From Anaeroplasma bactoclasticum (GTDB taxonomy: Bacteria > Bacillota_I > Bacilli_A > Acholeplasmatales > Anaeroplasmataceae), in contig NZ_QXEV01000001.1 in NCBI RefSeq assembly GCF_003550015.1, positions 1 through 64,000 of the forward strand: a DNA stretch of 64,000 bases, read 5' to 3'. The translations under genes and the position numbers were made by a program. A model generated the notes under the pieces. It was not told where the DNA came from. It ran no database searches and saw only the letters and a program-made list of their open reading frames with translations. Shown here piece by piece: positions 15,353 to 24,270 of the stretch (positions are counted from its first letter, which is position 1; every line of letters starts with the position of its first letter).

Positions 15353-16414
15353 ATGAACGAGAAGACTTTAAAAAGATTAATTCAAGCAGCTGGGATTTTA
15401 GCAAATCCTACAACAGGACCTTCTGTTGCTGTATTTATGAATGTCTATGATAAGGCCTTCTCTAGATATGAAAGGCCAGATTATAGCTTAGTCCCTGGCC
15501 TTTATTTTTATGATAGAATTAAAGAGGATTTACCAAGAGAAGAAATATCCTTTATGAGTGGTAATGTAAGATTACAAGGATATTATTATAAATGTAAAAA
15601 TCCTAAGGGATTAGTTATAACAGCCCATGGACTACATAGCGGGGCTGATGATTATTTGCCTATTCAAAAATATTTTTATGATCATTCCTTTAATGTATTT
15701 TCCTTTGATTACAAAGGAACATATTCTTCGGATGGAGATTCTACTGTTGGAGCTTGCCTAGCTTTAGTAGATTTAGATTCTGCAATCAAATTTGTAAAAA
15801 GTGATGATAGATTTAAAGGATTACCTATCTTTTTATTTGGACATTCCTGGGGAGGATATGCCGTATTATCTGTATTATCTATCCATAAGGATATTAAAGC
15901 CTGTGCGGCGATATCTCCTATGGTAAATGGTCATTCGATTATTAATGATAAAGCTTATGAATATGCAGGGCTTATGTCTTATATGACAAAGCCATATATT
16001 ATTGTTTATCAAAGATATTTATTTAAAGAATATGTAGATTATGATGCAGTAAAGGGTATTAATGAATCTAATATTCCATGCTTTATCGCTCATGGAATAG
16101 ATGATAAGGTAATTAATTATTTTACCCAAAGTGTAACTGCAAAAAAGGATTTGATCACAAATCCAAATGTTATCTTTTATGATAGTATAGGATATCATGG
16201 AGATCATAATGATATATTATTATCCTTTGATGCAATATGCTATAAAAAGGAAATAGAATCTATATTAAAAATAGAAGAAAATAAGAATCCAAATTTTAAT
16301 TTAGATGATAAAAGAGAGTTTTATAAAAATATAGATCATAAAAGATATTCTAGTCCGAATTTAGATATTATGGATCCTATTTTAAATATGTTTTTAAATA
16401 CATTGGATAAATAA
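15353..16414 (+). CDS. Alpha/beta hydrolase (monoglyceride lipase / S33-like)
   Basis: A 353-residue hydrolase without a clear signal peptide. ITAHGLHSGADDY (89-101) is the oxyanion strand, LFGHSWGGYA holds the nucleophile Ser165, and HGIDDKVI (acid Asp250 or 251) and GYHGDHND (His282 or 285) complete the triad. The arrangement is typical of the serine aminopeptidase S33/monoacylglycerol lipase group. A C-terminal extension beyond the hydrolase core (about 300-353) is charged and of unknown role. It is co-transcribed with the glycosyltransferase upstream; its ribosome binding site GAGGAG lies in the end of that gene. Confidence 0.85.
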   Translation: MNEKTLKRLIQAAGILANPTTGPSVAVFMNVYDKAFSRYERPDYSLVPGLYFYDRIKEDLPREEISFMSGNVRLQGYYYKCKNPKGLVITAHGLHSGADDYLPIQKYFYDHSFNVFSFDYKGTYSSDGDSTVGACLALVDLDSAIKFVKSDDRFKGLPIFLFGHSWGGYAVLSVLSIHKDIKACAAISPMVNGHSIINDKAYEYAGLMSYMTKPYIIVYQRYLFKEYVDYDAVKGINESNIPCFIAHGIDDKVINYFTQSVTAKKDLITNPNVIFYDSIGYHGDHNDILLSFDAICYKKEIESILKIEENKNPNFNLDDKREFYKNIDHKRYSSPNLDIMDPILNMFLNTLDK

Positions 16415-16463
16415 GATAAAGTTGTGGTAAAATAGTTTTAATAACTTTTTGGAGGAAATGATT

Positions 16464-17654
16464 ATGGTAAATGAGAAGAGTTTTCTATTAGGTAATACTG
16501 GTTCTGCAATAAGAGAACTATTTGAATATGGTAAAAAAAGAAAGGCTATAGTAGGAGAAGATAATGTATTTGATTACTCTATTGGTAATCCATCCATTCC
16601 ATCTCCTAGTATTGTAAATGAAACATTAATAAAGTTATTAAAAGAAAAAGAGGCTACATCCTTACATGGATATACATCTGCAGTTGGAGATTTGAATGTA
16701 AGACGTGCTATCGTAGAATATATTAATAAGACTTATTCTGTAAATGAGAAGCCAGAGCTTGTTTATATGACTTGTGGCGCTGCAGCATCCTTAACTATAA
16801 CAATGAATGCAATTTTAAATAAAGGGGATGAAATCATCGCTCTTGCTCCATTCTTCCCAGAATATAGAGTATTTTGTGAGAAGGCAGGGGGTGTATTAAA
16901 GGTAGTTCCTTGTAGAAAAGAAGATTTCCAAATTGATTTTGATTTATTAGCTAAATCTATTACAAAGAATACGAAAGGTATTATTATTAATTCCCCAAAT
17001 AATCCTACAGGAGTTGTATTTAAAGAAGATACAATAAAGAAGCTTGCAAGCTTACTAGAGGCAAAGGAAAAGGAATTCAATACAGATATTTATATTATTT
17101 CTGATGAGCCTTATAGAGAATTAGTATACGATAAAGAAACTATCGTTCCTTATGTAACAAAATATTATGCAAATACAATTGTATGTTATTCATTTTCTAA
17201 ATCTATTTCTTTACCTGGTGAAAGAATTGGTTATATTTTGGTTGGCGCAAATTGTAAGGATGCCATAACTGTATATAAGGCTATTGCTGGAGCTGGTAGA
17301 AGCTTAGGATTCGTTTGTGCTCCTGCATTATTCCAATATATGATTCCATCTATTTTAGGTCATACATCTGATTTATCTATCTATAAGAAGAATAGAGATT
17401 TATTATATAAGACTTTAACAGATTATGGTTATCAAATAGCTTTCCCAGATGGAGCATTCTATTTATGGGTTAAGGCTTTAGAGGATGATGCAAATAAATT
17501 TGCAGAGCATGCAAAGAAATTTGAATTATTATTAGTACCTTCCGATTCCTTTGGAATGGGAGGCTATGTAAGAATTGCTTATTGTCAGGATCCTTTAATG
17601 ATTGAAAGATCACTTCCTGCATTTAAGAAGCTAATTTTAGATTATAAGAAGTAG
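16464..17654 (+). CDS. PLP-dependent aminotransferase, class I/II
   Basis: A 396-residue fold-type I aminotransferase, close to the aspartate/aromatic aminotransferase group. Visible are NSPNNPTG (cofactor and substrate contacts), ISDEPYRELVYD (Asp and Tyr near the pyridoxal ring), and SFSKSISLPGERIGY, in which the Lys forms the Schiff base and the Arg binds phosphate. It would exchange an amino group between an amino acid and 2-oxoglutarate; the side-chain specificity is not clear. The ATG at 16464 was chosen: GGAGG at 16451-16455 is eight bases upstream, whereas the in-frame TTG and ATG closer to it are not well placed. Confidence 0.9.
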   Translation: MVNEKSFLLGNTGSAIRELFEYGKKRKAIVGEDNVFDYSIGNPSIPSPSIVNETLIKLLKEKEATSLHGYTSAVGDLNVRRAIVEYINKTYSVNEKPELVYMTCGAAASLTITMNAILNKGDEIIALAPFFPEYRVFCEKAGGVLKVVPCRKEDFQIDFDLLAKSITKNTKGIIINSPNNPTGVVFKEDTIKKLASLLEAKEKEFNTDIYIISDEPYRELVYDKETIVPYVTKYYANTIVCYSFSKSISLPGERIGYILVGANCKDAITVYKAIAGAGRSLGFVCAPALFQYMIPSILGHTSDLSIYKKNRDLLYKTLTDYGYQIAFPDGAFYLWVKALEDDANKFAEHAKKFELLLVPSDSFGMGGYVRIAYCQDPLMIERSLPAFKKLILDYKK

Positions 17655-17665
17655 AAGGTATAAAA

Positions 17666-18244
17666 ATGGAGATTAGAGAATGGAATTCAATTACTGCCTA
17701 TGCAGTATATAAAATGAAGAAATGCTTCTTTGACTCCATTTTTTCTATTTTGGGGCTTTTATTCATTTATTTTGTTATATTGGAATCCTTCTATCATTTA
17801 GAATGGGTAAAGAATGGTGAATTAACATTTGATATTCCTAATTTTTTAAATAATTTCTTTTTTACAGTAATTGTTATTTTTATTACTTTGGGTTTTTTTG
17901 TATTCGCATTACTTATATATTTAATAATTGTAATGATTAAAGAATATAAGAAAATAAGATATTATAAAAAGCCTAGGTTTTCTATTATAGAAATAAAAGA
18001 AATAGAATATGATTATAAGCTATGGCAAACAGCCTCTAAGAATACTTTTCATTCTCAGGCAATTAAAATGCGGATAGATAGTGAAGAAAGATTATTTAAA
18101 ACACCAATTATATTTACAAATAGTAAAAGAATTGGAGTATTTAAGATACCACCGATTTTGCAAAGCCATTCTTATGTTAGAGGTAGATGTGAAATTGGCT
18201 ATGATCCTAAGAAAAATGAGGCAGTTATATTGTCTATACTATAA
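17666..18244 (+). CDS. Two-helix membrane protein of unknown function
   Basis: A 192-residue protein, family not recognised. It has two strong hydrophobic segments (about residues 25-44 and 67-92), then a basic patch and a 90-residue soluble tail predicted to be beta-rich, ending in GRCEIGYDPKKNEAVILSIL. The general layout (two helices plus a small beta domain with a ligand-like GYDPKK turn) recalls DUF3592-type proteins, but the match is weak. It starts 11 bases after the aminotransferase gene with an AAGG ribosome binding site, so it is probably co-transcribed. No terminator follows directly. Confidence 0.7.
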   Translation: MEIREWNSITAYAVYKMKKCFFDSIFSILGLLFIYFVILESFYHLEWVKNGELTFDIPNFLNNFFFTVIVIFITLGFFVFALLIYLIIVMIKEYKKIRYYKKPRFSIIEIKEIEYDYKLWQTASKNTFHSQAIKMRIDSEERLFKTPIIFTNSKRIGVFKIPPILQSHSYVRGRCEIGYDPKKNEAVILSIL

Positions 18245-18282
18245 GTATAGAGTCTATCATGTACGATTTTTTACGATTTTTG

Positions 18283-18311
18283 TTGACAACAATAAAATAG
18301 TGTTATTAAAT
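18283..18311 (+). promoter_or_regulatory. Promoter of the flotillin leader RNA
   Basis: TTGACA (18283-18288), 17 bases, then TTAAAT (18306-18311). It places the transcription start just ahead of the structured leader at about 18336. Confidence 0.65.
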
Positions 18312-18335
18312 AATAGTGTAAGTGAATAATCCTTT

Positions 18336-18460
18336 TATCAATAAGGGAGTAAAAAGCCAGGCAACTGGGATGTTGACTCGTCAGAACGATAACGTAAGTT
18401 ATCCGGGCACATTGAAATTTTGAGACTTTTGATACTAATGTGTCGGGAGTCTTTTTTTTG
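18336..18460 (+). ncRNA. Structured leader RNA, candidate yybP-ykoY-type (Mn2+) riboswitch
   Basis: A conserved-looking cis-regulatory leader before the flotillin gene. The closing helix pairs ATCAA-T-AAG (18338-18346) with CTTTTGAT (18426-18433). Directly inside are GGGAGTAA (18345-18352) on the 5' side and TGAGAC (18421-18426) on the 3' side, like the GGGGAGUAG and CGAGACC elements of yybP-ykoY RNAs. A GTCA element (18380-18383) and a perfect hairpin GATAAC-GTAA-GTTATC (18388-18403) lie between. A competing hairpin, CCGGGCACATT (18403-18413) with AATGTGTCGGG (18437-18447), is followed by eight T (18452-18459) and looks like the terminator. The two folds exclude each other. The ligand class is tentative; a flotillin target would be unusual. 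Confidence 0.5.
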
Positions 18461-18529
18461 AGAGTGCTGATGGGTTAGGGAGAGGGATTGTTACTTCAAA
18501 AAATTGAGCATTTCAAGGAGGGTATATAA

Positions 18530-20071
18530 ATGAATGCATTAATGTTTTTATTATCTGGCGGCGGACTTGCAGCATTAATTATTGGTATTGTTGTAGTTGT
18601 CGCATTGTTGATTGTATTCTTCGCTTGTGGTTATGTTAAGGCTGCACCCGATACTGCAATCATCATTTCTGGTGCAGGAAAGAGAAAAATCTTAATTGGT
18701 AAGGCAGGATATCGTCTACCATTCTTCCAAAGATTAGATAAGCTTTCCTTAAGGGTTTTCCAAGTTGACATTAAGACAGATGAGGCTATTCCTACATCTA
18801 ACTTTATCAACATTCGTGTTGATGGTGTTGCTAACTTAAAGATTTCATCTGACCCAGAGCTATTAGCTAGAGCTGCAGAGGCTATCTTAAATATGAGAGA
18901 AGATGAGCTAATTAAGCAGGTTCAGCAGGTTTTACAGGGTAACATGCGTGAAATCATTGGTACAGTTGATATCAAGAAGCTAGTTCAAGATCGTCAGGGT
19001 GTTGCTCAGAGCGTTAAGGAAAATGTAGTTCCTGATATGGCTAAGATGGGTATTGAGGTTGTTAACTTTAATATTCAGTCCTTCTCTGATGACAACCATG
19101 TAATTGAGAACTTAGGTATTGATAATATTTCTCAGATTTCTAAGGATGCTGCAATTGCTAAGGCTAATGCAGAGCGTGATGTTACAATCGCTAAGTCTTT
19201 AGCTGAAGAAGCAGCTAACCGTTCTCGTGTTGATGCAAATCAGAAGATCATTCAGCAGAATACTGAATTAAGCTTAAAGCAGTCTGCATTAAAGCAGCAG
19301 ACAGATACTGCAAAGGCTACTGCAGATGCAGCATATGCAATTGAGGAGCAGAAGCGTCAGCAGGAAATCAACATCGCTAAGATCAATGCCGATATCGCAA
19401 AGAGAGAGCGCGAGGTTGAATTAGGACAGAAGGAAGTTGAACTTCAGGAAAGAAAGCTACAGGCTACAATCAACAAGCAGGCAGATGCTGAAAAGTATGC
19501 TAAGGAGCAGGCTGCACAGGCAGACCTATTCGCTCGTCAGAAGGCTGCAGAAGCTAAGAAGTACGAGTTAGAGCAGGAAGCTGAAATGCAGAAGATTAGA
19601 GCTGAAGCTGAAAGAGTAGCTAGAGAAAAGGCTGCAGAAGCATTAAAGTTTGAAGCAGAGGCTAAGAAGCAGGCTGCACTTGATGAGGCTGCAGGTATTG
19701 AGGCTAAGGGTAAGGCAGAGGCTGATGCTATCTTAGCTAAGGCAGAAGCTATGAAGCAGTATGGTGAAGCTGCAACATTACAGTTAATCTTAGATTCTAA
19801 GGTATTACCAGAAATGGTTAAGGCATACAGCGAGCCAATGGCTGCTGCAATGAGCCAGATTGATTCTATCACTATGTACGGTGAAGGAAATACTGCAAAG
19901 CTTAATGAGGAAATTACTCGTAATGGTACTCAGATCTTTGCTGGTCTTGAAAAGGCTACTGGTCTTGACATTAAGTCTTTATTAGCTGGTTATTTAGGAG
20001 GCAAGCTAATCAATAAGGCTGATGCTCCTAAGGCTATTAAAGAGCCAAAGGCTAAGAAAGAAACAGAATAA
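18530..20071 (+). CDS. floT: Flotillin-like SPFH-domain protein
   Basis: A 513-residue flotillin. An N-terminal membrane hairpin or helix (about residues 8-33) is followed by the SPFH/band-7 domain (DTAIIISGAGKRKILIGKAG onward), and from about residue 190 to 420 by a long Ala/Glu/Lys/Gln-rich coiled coil with repeated AEA and KAEA units. Flotillins scaffold lipid microdomains at the membrane in Bacillus (FloT/YuaG). The length matches FloT. GGAGGG lies just before the ATG. Nearly all Gln codons are CAG and Lys codons mostly AAG, unlike neighbouring genes that use CAA, which suggests high expression. It is preceded by the structured leader and ends at a strong terminator; no NfeD partner gene is adjacent. 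Confidence 0.9.
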   Translation: MNALMFLLSGGGLAALIIGIVVVVALLIVFFACGYVKAAPDTAIIISGAGKRKILIGKAGYRLPFFQRLDKLSLRVFQVDIKTDEAIPTSNFINIRVDGVANLKISSDPELLARAAEAILNMREDELIKQVQQVLQGNMREIIGTVDIKKLVQDRQGVAQSVKENVVPDMAKMGIEVVNFNIQSFSDDNHVIENLGIDNISQISKDAAIAKANAERDVTIAKSLAEEAANRSRVDANQKIIQQNTELSLKQSALKQQTDTAKATADAAYAIEEQKRQQEINIAKINADIAKREREVELGQKEVELQERKLQATINKQADAEKYAKEQAAQADLFARQKAAEAKKYELEQEAEMQKIRAEAERVAREKAAEALKFEAEAKKQAALDEAAGIEAKGKAEADAILAKAEAMKQYGEAATLQLILDSKVLPEMVKAYSEPMAAAMSQIDSITMYGEGNTAKLNEEITRNGTQIFAGLEKATGLDIKSLLAGYLGGKLINKADAPKAIKEPKAKKETE

Positions 20072-20081
20072 TAATTTATGT

Positions 20082-20113
20082 AGGGGGTATCTTTGATACC
20101 CTCTATTTTTTTT
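20082..20113 (+). terminator. Flotillin terminator
   Basis: GGGTATC (20085-20091) pairs with GATACCC (20095-20101), extended by flanking AG/CT pairs, then a T-run. Confidence 0.88.
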
Positions 20114-20153
20114 CATTTATTTTTGGTAAAATTAAATTCTAGGTGGTGATATC

Positions 20154-22106
20154 ATGAAGAAAAATCTATTATCTATAGCTTTACTATCTCTTTTTTCTAT
20201 ATCCTTTACAAGCTGTAAAGAAAAAGAAGAGATATCTACAACTATAGAAGAGACTATAGATTATAATGATTATTCCTCTTATGAAATAAAATCACCAAGC
20301 TATGATGTACCAAAAAGAAATAATAAGAATGAAGTCACCTACTTAGATTTATTTAACCTAGGAAATAAAATTACTATAAGAGTTGATATAAAAGATAGTG
20401 AGCTTCGAAAGCTTGAAGAGGATTATTTAGAATTTGAAAGAACCGGTATTAAAGGGGAAATTTATCGCCACTGTGATAGTGTAACCATTACTATGGTAAA
20501 TTATGATAAAACCTTCTCCTGGGAGTTTTTAGATGTAGGAATTCGTCAAAAGGGAAATACCTCTAGAGGGCATGTGTATGAGAATGGTAGTCTTTCCCGC
20601 TTGAATCACTTTAAGCTATCCTTTGATGAAACCTTTGATAGTGAAGAATATGGAGCTGATAAGGTATCTTGGGTAGGACGTGAAGAAGAATATACCCTAA
20701 GAAAGAATAGAGATTTCTTAGGATTATCTGGCCTTGATTTAAGAAGTAATGCTCAAAAGGATTCAAGCTATATAAGAGAAATATACGCAAGCTATATGTA
20801 TAGAGCTTCAGGCTTATTAACTCAATATATTGGCTTATCCAAATTTAATATTTTCCAAAGTGATCAAAAAAAGAATAATAAAATGGGTGTTTATAAGATT
20901 TATGAGCCTACCACAAAATCAATGATTAAAAGACATCTAACGGATGAGGATTTATATAATTTTGGAAACTATAATGATGAAAAGAATGGTGCATATGGAG
21001 CTAACGCTAAATATGGAGATTTATATAAAGCCAAATGGAGTGGAGATTTATCCTTTGATGGAATGTATGGCAATCTAGTTGGAGTTAAGGATATATTAAA
21101 AGGCGTCTATCCAACCTATGAAAGAAAAACCAATAAGGATATTGAATATGATGATCACTTGCTTAAGCTTGCAGGTATTGCAATATCCTATGGAAATTAT
21201 GCAGATATCGATAAATATGTTGATTTAAAATATTTTGCAAAAACAGAAGCCGTTAGCTGGTTTTTAGGTAACCCAGATGATTTAAGAAACAATGTTAATA
21301 ATACAATGTATTATGCAAAAAAGATTGATGGTAAGGTTATCTCTATTCCTATAGATAATGATAGAGTATTAGGTCTAACCTATGGATGGAATCCAGATAA
21401 AGAGGGATGCTCTAAAAGAGATATCTTTGATTTAGAAAGGGCTGGATATGAAAATACACAAGTATCGGATATCTATAAAAAGACTATACTTTCAGAAGAT
21501 ACCAATTTATCTAAGATTATTTATTTAAATCATATAAGGGCACTAGCTAAATCCTTGTGGGTAGAAAATGCTACATTTAATGAATATTATAATTTGGCTA
21601 AAAAGAATTATTCGAATTCTGTAAAAAGTGATTTTCATTATGTAGAATTTGAAGAGAATAATACTTATAATGATTTCACATTTAGTGAATATGTCACTGA
21701 AAAGCTAAAGCATGTCGATTTTGATTTAGACTTAGGAGAAATCAAAAACATAGGTGAAACTAAGGATTTACCAACCCTAGAGGATTTTAATGGATTCTAT
21801 GGAGATTTATATATTTGTGGAGATATGAACCTTTGGAAAGGTACAACCTATCCTATGGAATATTTAGGGGATGGTGTTTATACAATTACCTTTATGCCAT
21901 TTATGGATAGTAATGCATTATATTTGAAGATTTATGATGGAGAATATTGGAGAATCAATTGGTCTATAAAGGATGGTAAGCTATTGATGTATGATACAGA
22001 TGCCATCTATATTTCAAATCCATCTTCAAAATTAGTTCTTACAATTACTATAAATACAATAACAAAAGAGGCTAAAATCAAAAGAAGCTATCAAAGCTCA
22101 ACATAA
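20154..22106 (+). CDS. CotH-family lipoprotein
   Basis: A 650-residue exported lipoprotein (lipobox before Cys21 in FTSCKEKE). Most of it is a CotH domain, the spore-coat kinase-like fold, with VGIRQKGNTSR in the first third, NHFKLSFDETFD after it, and IPIDNDRVLGL near residue 400, where a metal/ATP-binding Asp is expected. CotH proteins phosphorylate secreted proteins in Bacillus spores; many non-spore CotH proteins act on the surface with unknown substrates. The last 100 residues form a beta-rich module (LYICGDMNLWKGTTYPMEY) similar to carbohydrate-binding domains. It is the first of two tandem paralogues. Confidence 0.88.
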   Translation: MKKNLLSIALLSLFSISFTSCKEKEEISTTIEETIDYNDYSSYEIKSPSYDVPKRNNKNEVTYLDLFNLGNKITIRVDIKDSELRKLEEDYLEFERTGIKGEIYRHCDSVTITMVNYDKTFSWEFLDVGIRQKGNTSRGHVYENGSLSRLNHFKLSFDETFDSEEYGADKVSWVGREEEYTLRKNRDFLGLSGLDLRSNAQKDSSYIREIYASYMYRASGLLTQYIGLSKFNIFQSDQKKNNKMGVYKIYEPTTKSMIKRHLTDEDLYNFGNYNDEKNGAYGANAKYGDLYKAKWSGDLSFDGMYGNLVGVKDILKGVYPTYERKTNKDIEYDDHLLKLAGIAISYGNYADIDKYVDLKYFAKTEAVSWFLGNPDDLRNNVNNTMYYAKKIDGKVISIPIDNDRVLGLTYGWNPDKEGCSKRDIFDLERAGYENTQVSDIYKKTILSEDTNLSKIIYLNHIRALAKSLWVENATFNEYYNLAKKNYSNSVKSDFHYVEFEENNTYNDFTFSEYVTEKLKHVDFDLDLGEIKNIGETKDLPTLEDFNGFYGDLYICGDMNLWKGTTYPMEYLGDGVYTITFMPFMDSNALYLKIYDGEYWRINWSIKDGKLLMYDTDAIYISNPSSKLVLTITINTITKEAKIKRSYQSST

Positions 22107-22122
22107 ATGGGCTTTTCTTTTT
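22093..22122 (+). terminator. Terminator after the first CotH gene
   Basis: AAAGCTC (22093-22099) pairs with GGGCTTT (22109-22115) with one G-T pair, followed by TCTTTTT. The stem starts in the end of the coding region. Confidence 0.65.
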
Positions 22123-22168
22123 AAGCTTTTAATGTTAAAATGAATTCAGCAAAAAGGAGAAGAGAAAA

Positions 22169-24229
22169 ATGAAGAAAAAAATTTTAGCATTAATCCCTTT
22201 TATTACGGCATTAACCGCTTGTTCTTTTACAAGCGCACCTAAGAAAACTACAACAACAAATGGCACAGAAGAAACTACTACTAGTGGTATTGGAGAGACT
22301 ACTACTAGTACAACAATTGGTGAAACTACAACAGGTACTTTGGAAACAACTACAACAAATCCAACTCCTACAACAACAAATCCAATTGTTGTTGAGGATC
22401 ATACAGTAATTCCTACATATACATCTAGTGATATTACTTTACAAGCTCCAGATTTTTCAACAAGAAGAATTCCAAATCAGGATTCTGTAAAATATGAGGA
22501 TTTATTTAATTTAGGAAATACAGTTTCTATTTCTATTGATATGGAAGATAGTGAGCTTGAAAAATTACAAAGTGACTTAGATTATTATACTTCTACACAC
22601 TGTAAGAGCCAGCTATATCGTCATTGTAAAAGTGTAACGATTACACTTAAAAATTATGAAAATACATTCTCTTGGACTATAGAAGATGTAGGTATTCGTC
22701 AAAAAGGTAATACATCTAGAAAGGATGAATGGCCAATTATAGATGAAAGTGGAAGTCTTGCATCCTTAAATCATTTCAAGCTATCCTTTGATGAAACATT
22801 TGATGACGCTGCATATGGGGCTGACAGAATCGATTGGTCAAGTGATGCAGCAGGGTATGCACTAAGAAAGGATAGAGAATTCTTAGGCTTAACTGGCTTA
22901 GATTTAAAATGGAATAAGAATTATGATGGAACTCATATTAAAGAAATTTATGCACATAAGCTATATAAGGCTTGTGGTTTAATATCTCAAAATGCTGGAT
23001 TATCTAATTTTACAATTAATCAAGTAGATAAATCAGAAAGCTATGATATGGGTGTATATACTATTTATGAGCCAGCTAAAAAGTCATTAATTAAAAGAAA
23101 TTTACAAGATAATGATATTATGAATTTTGGTACTTGGAATGAAGAAAAGAAGGGCTCCTTTGGTGCTAGTGATTCTAAGTATGGTGATTTATATAAATGT
23201 AAATGGGGTATTGATTTAACATATAACAATATGAATGGTGATATTGGTGTTGGATCTATGGATGGTACATATACTCCATTGTATGAAAGAAAAACAAACA
23301 CAAGTGATACTACATATTCGGATTCCTTACTTAAGGAATTAGGTAGAGCTGTTGCAACAGGCAATATCGATAAGATTAGAACAAAGCTTGATATGGAATA
23401 TTTCTGCGCAACAGAGGCAGTAAGCTATTTTGTTGGTAATCCAGATGATTTAAAAAATAATACCAATAATACAATGATTTATATGAGAAGAAGCGATGGA
23501 ATGGGTATTACTATTCCTATCGATAATGACCGTGCCTTTGGTATTACTAAGGATTGGAATGTTCATGATGGTATGATTGATGTTGGACCTATGGATACAA
23601 ATATGGCTCCTAGTGGTAATTCTGTAATTAATTTATATAAGAATACTATTTTAAAGAGCGGTAGTGCTTCAAATAAGCTATATTTAGCTTGGATTACTGC
23701 ACTTTATAATAGTGATTGGTTAAAGGATTCTACATTTGAAGAATTATTTAATATTGCTAAAAATACATATGAAGGTACTGTATCTTCTGATTTTGATTAT
23801 ATTGGATTTAGTTTAACAGATTCTAATGTATCCTTCTCTAATTACATAACAGCTAAAAAGAATTTATGTAAGAATTATTTAGATACTAATCCAGAAGATG
23901 GTGGAGATGAAACAGATGGTGATTATGGTAACCTTTATATTGCAGGTTCTCTAAATGGCTGGAGTGGAAAAGATTATCCATTTACTTATTTAGGAGATGG
24001 TGTTTATACAATTACATTTACTCCTAAGAATGTAAGTGGTAATAAGATTGAATTTAAGATTAATAATGGTGAAGGTTGGGATGTCATCGACTGGACTATT
24101 GATTTATCTAATAATGAATTAGTTATGGAAAAGAGTGGTAATTGTGTATTAACTGGAGTTACAACATCTTCTGTAATTACAATTACATTTAGTACTATAA
24201 CAAAACAAGTAGATATTCAAATTTTATAA
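22169..24229 (+). CDS. CotH-family lipoprotein with Thr-rich linker
   Basis: A 686-residue paralogue of the preceding gene. The signal ends at a lipobox with Cys18 (ALTACSF). A low-complexity Thr/Glu/Gly linker (about residues 25-75) lifts the domain from the membrane. The CotH domain has VGIRQKGNTSR, HFKLSFDETFDD and IPIDNDRAFGI, aligned with the first copy. The C-terminal module has LYIAGSLNGWSGKDYPFTY, again resembling a starch- or glycan-binding domain. The pair arose by tandem duplication. The linker coding region is made of short ACT/ACA repeats. Confidence 0.88.
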   Translation: MKKKILALIPFITALTACSFTSAPKKTTTTNGTEETTTSGIGETTTSTTIGETTTGTLETTTTNPTPTTTNPIVVEDHTVIPTYTSSDITLQAPDFSTRRIPNQDSVKYEDLFNLGNTVSISIDMEDSELEKLQSDLDYYTSTHCKSQLYRHCKSVTITLKNYENTFSWTIEDVGIRQKGNTSRKDEWPIIDESGSLASLNHFKLSFDETFDDAAYGADRIDWSSDAAGYALRKDREFLGLTGLDLKWNKNYDGTHIKEIYAHKLYKACGLISQNAGLSNFTINQVDKSESYDMGVYTIYEPAKKSLIKRNLQDNDIMNFGTWNEEKKGSFGASDSKYGDLYKCKWGIDLTYNNMNGDIGVGSMDGTYTPLYERKTNTSDTTYSDSLLKELGRAVATGNIDKIRTKLDMEYFCATEAVSYFVGNPDDLKNNTNNTMIYMRRSDGMGITIPIDNDRAFGITKDWNVHDGMIDVGPMDTNMAPSGNSVINLYKNTILKSGSASNKLYLAWITALYNSDWLKDSTFEELFNIAKNTYEGTVSSDFDYIGFSLTDSNVSFSNYITAKKNLCKNYLDTNPEDGGDETDGDYGNLYIAGSLNGWSGKDYPFTYLGDGVYTITFTPKNVSGNKIEFKINNGEGWDVIDWTIDLSNNELVMEKSGNCVLTGVTTSSVITITFSTITKQVDIQIL
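22246..22390 (+). repeat. Low-complexity Thr-codon repeat
   Basis: Within the second CotH gene: repeated ACA/ACT runs broken by GGTGAAACT-like units, coding a Thr-rich, probably O-glycosylatable or extended linker. Confidence 0.75.
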
Positions 24230-24232
24230 ATG

Positions 24233-24256
24233 AAAGAGCCCATAAGGGCTCTTTTT
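24233..24256 (+). terminator. Terminator after the second CotH gene
   Basis: AAAGAGCCC (24233-24241) and GGGCTCTTT (24246-24254), ATAA loop, then T. The next gene's ribosome binding site follows immediately, so some read-through is possible. Confidence 0.88.
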
Positions 24257-24270
24257 CAGGAGTTGGTATA

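Noticed and set aside
18081-18329. 82-residue ORF overlapping the end of the membrane protein gene
   Set aside because: Different frame of a real gene, and it runs into the promoter of the flotillin leader.
22211-22402. Antisense Cys/Ser-rich 63-residue ORF
   Set aside because: It is the reverse complement of the Thr-codon repeat of the second CotH gene; the composition is an artefact of ACA/ACT repeats.
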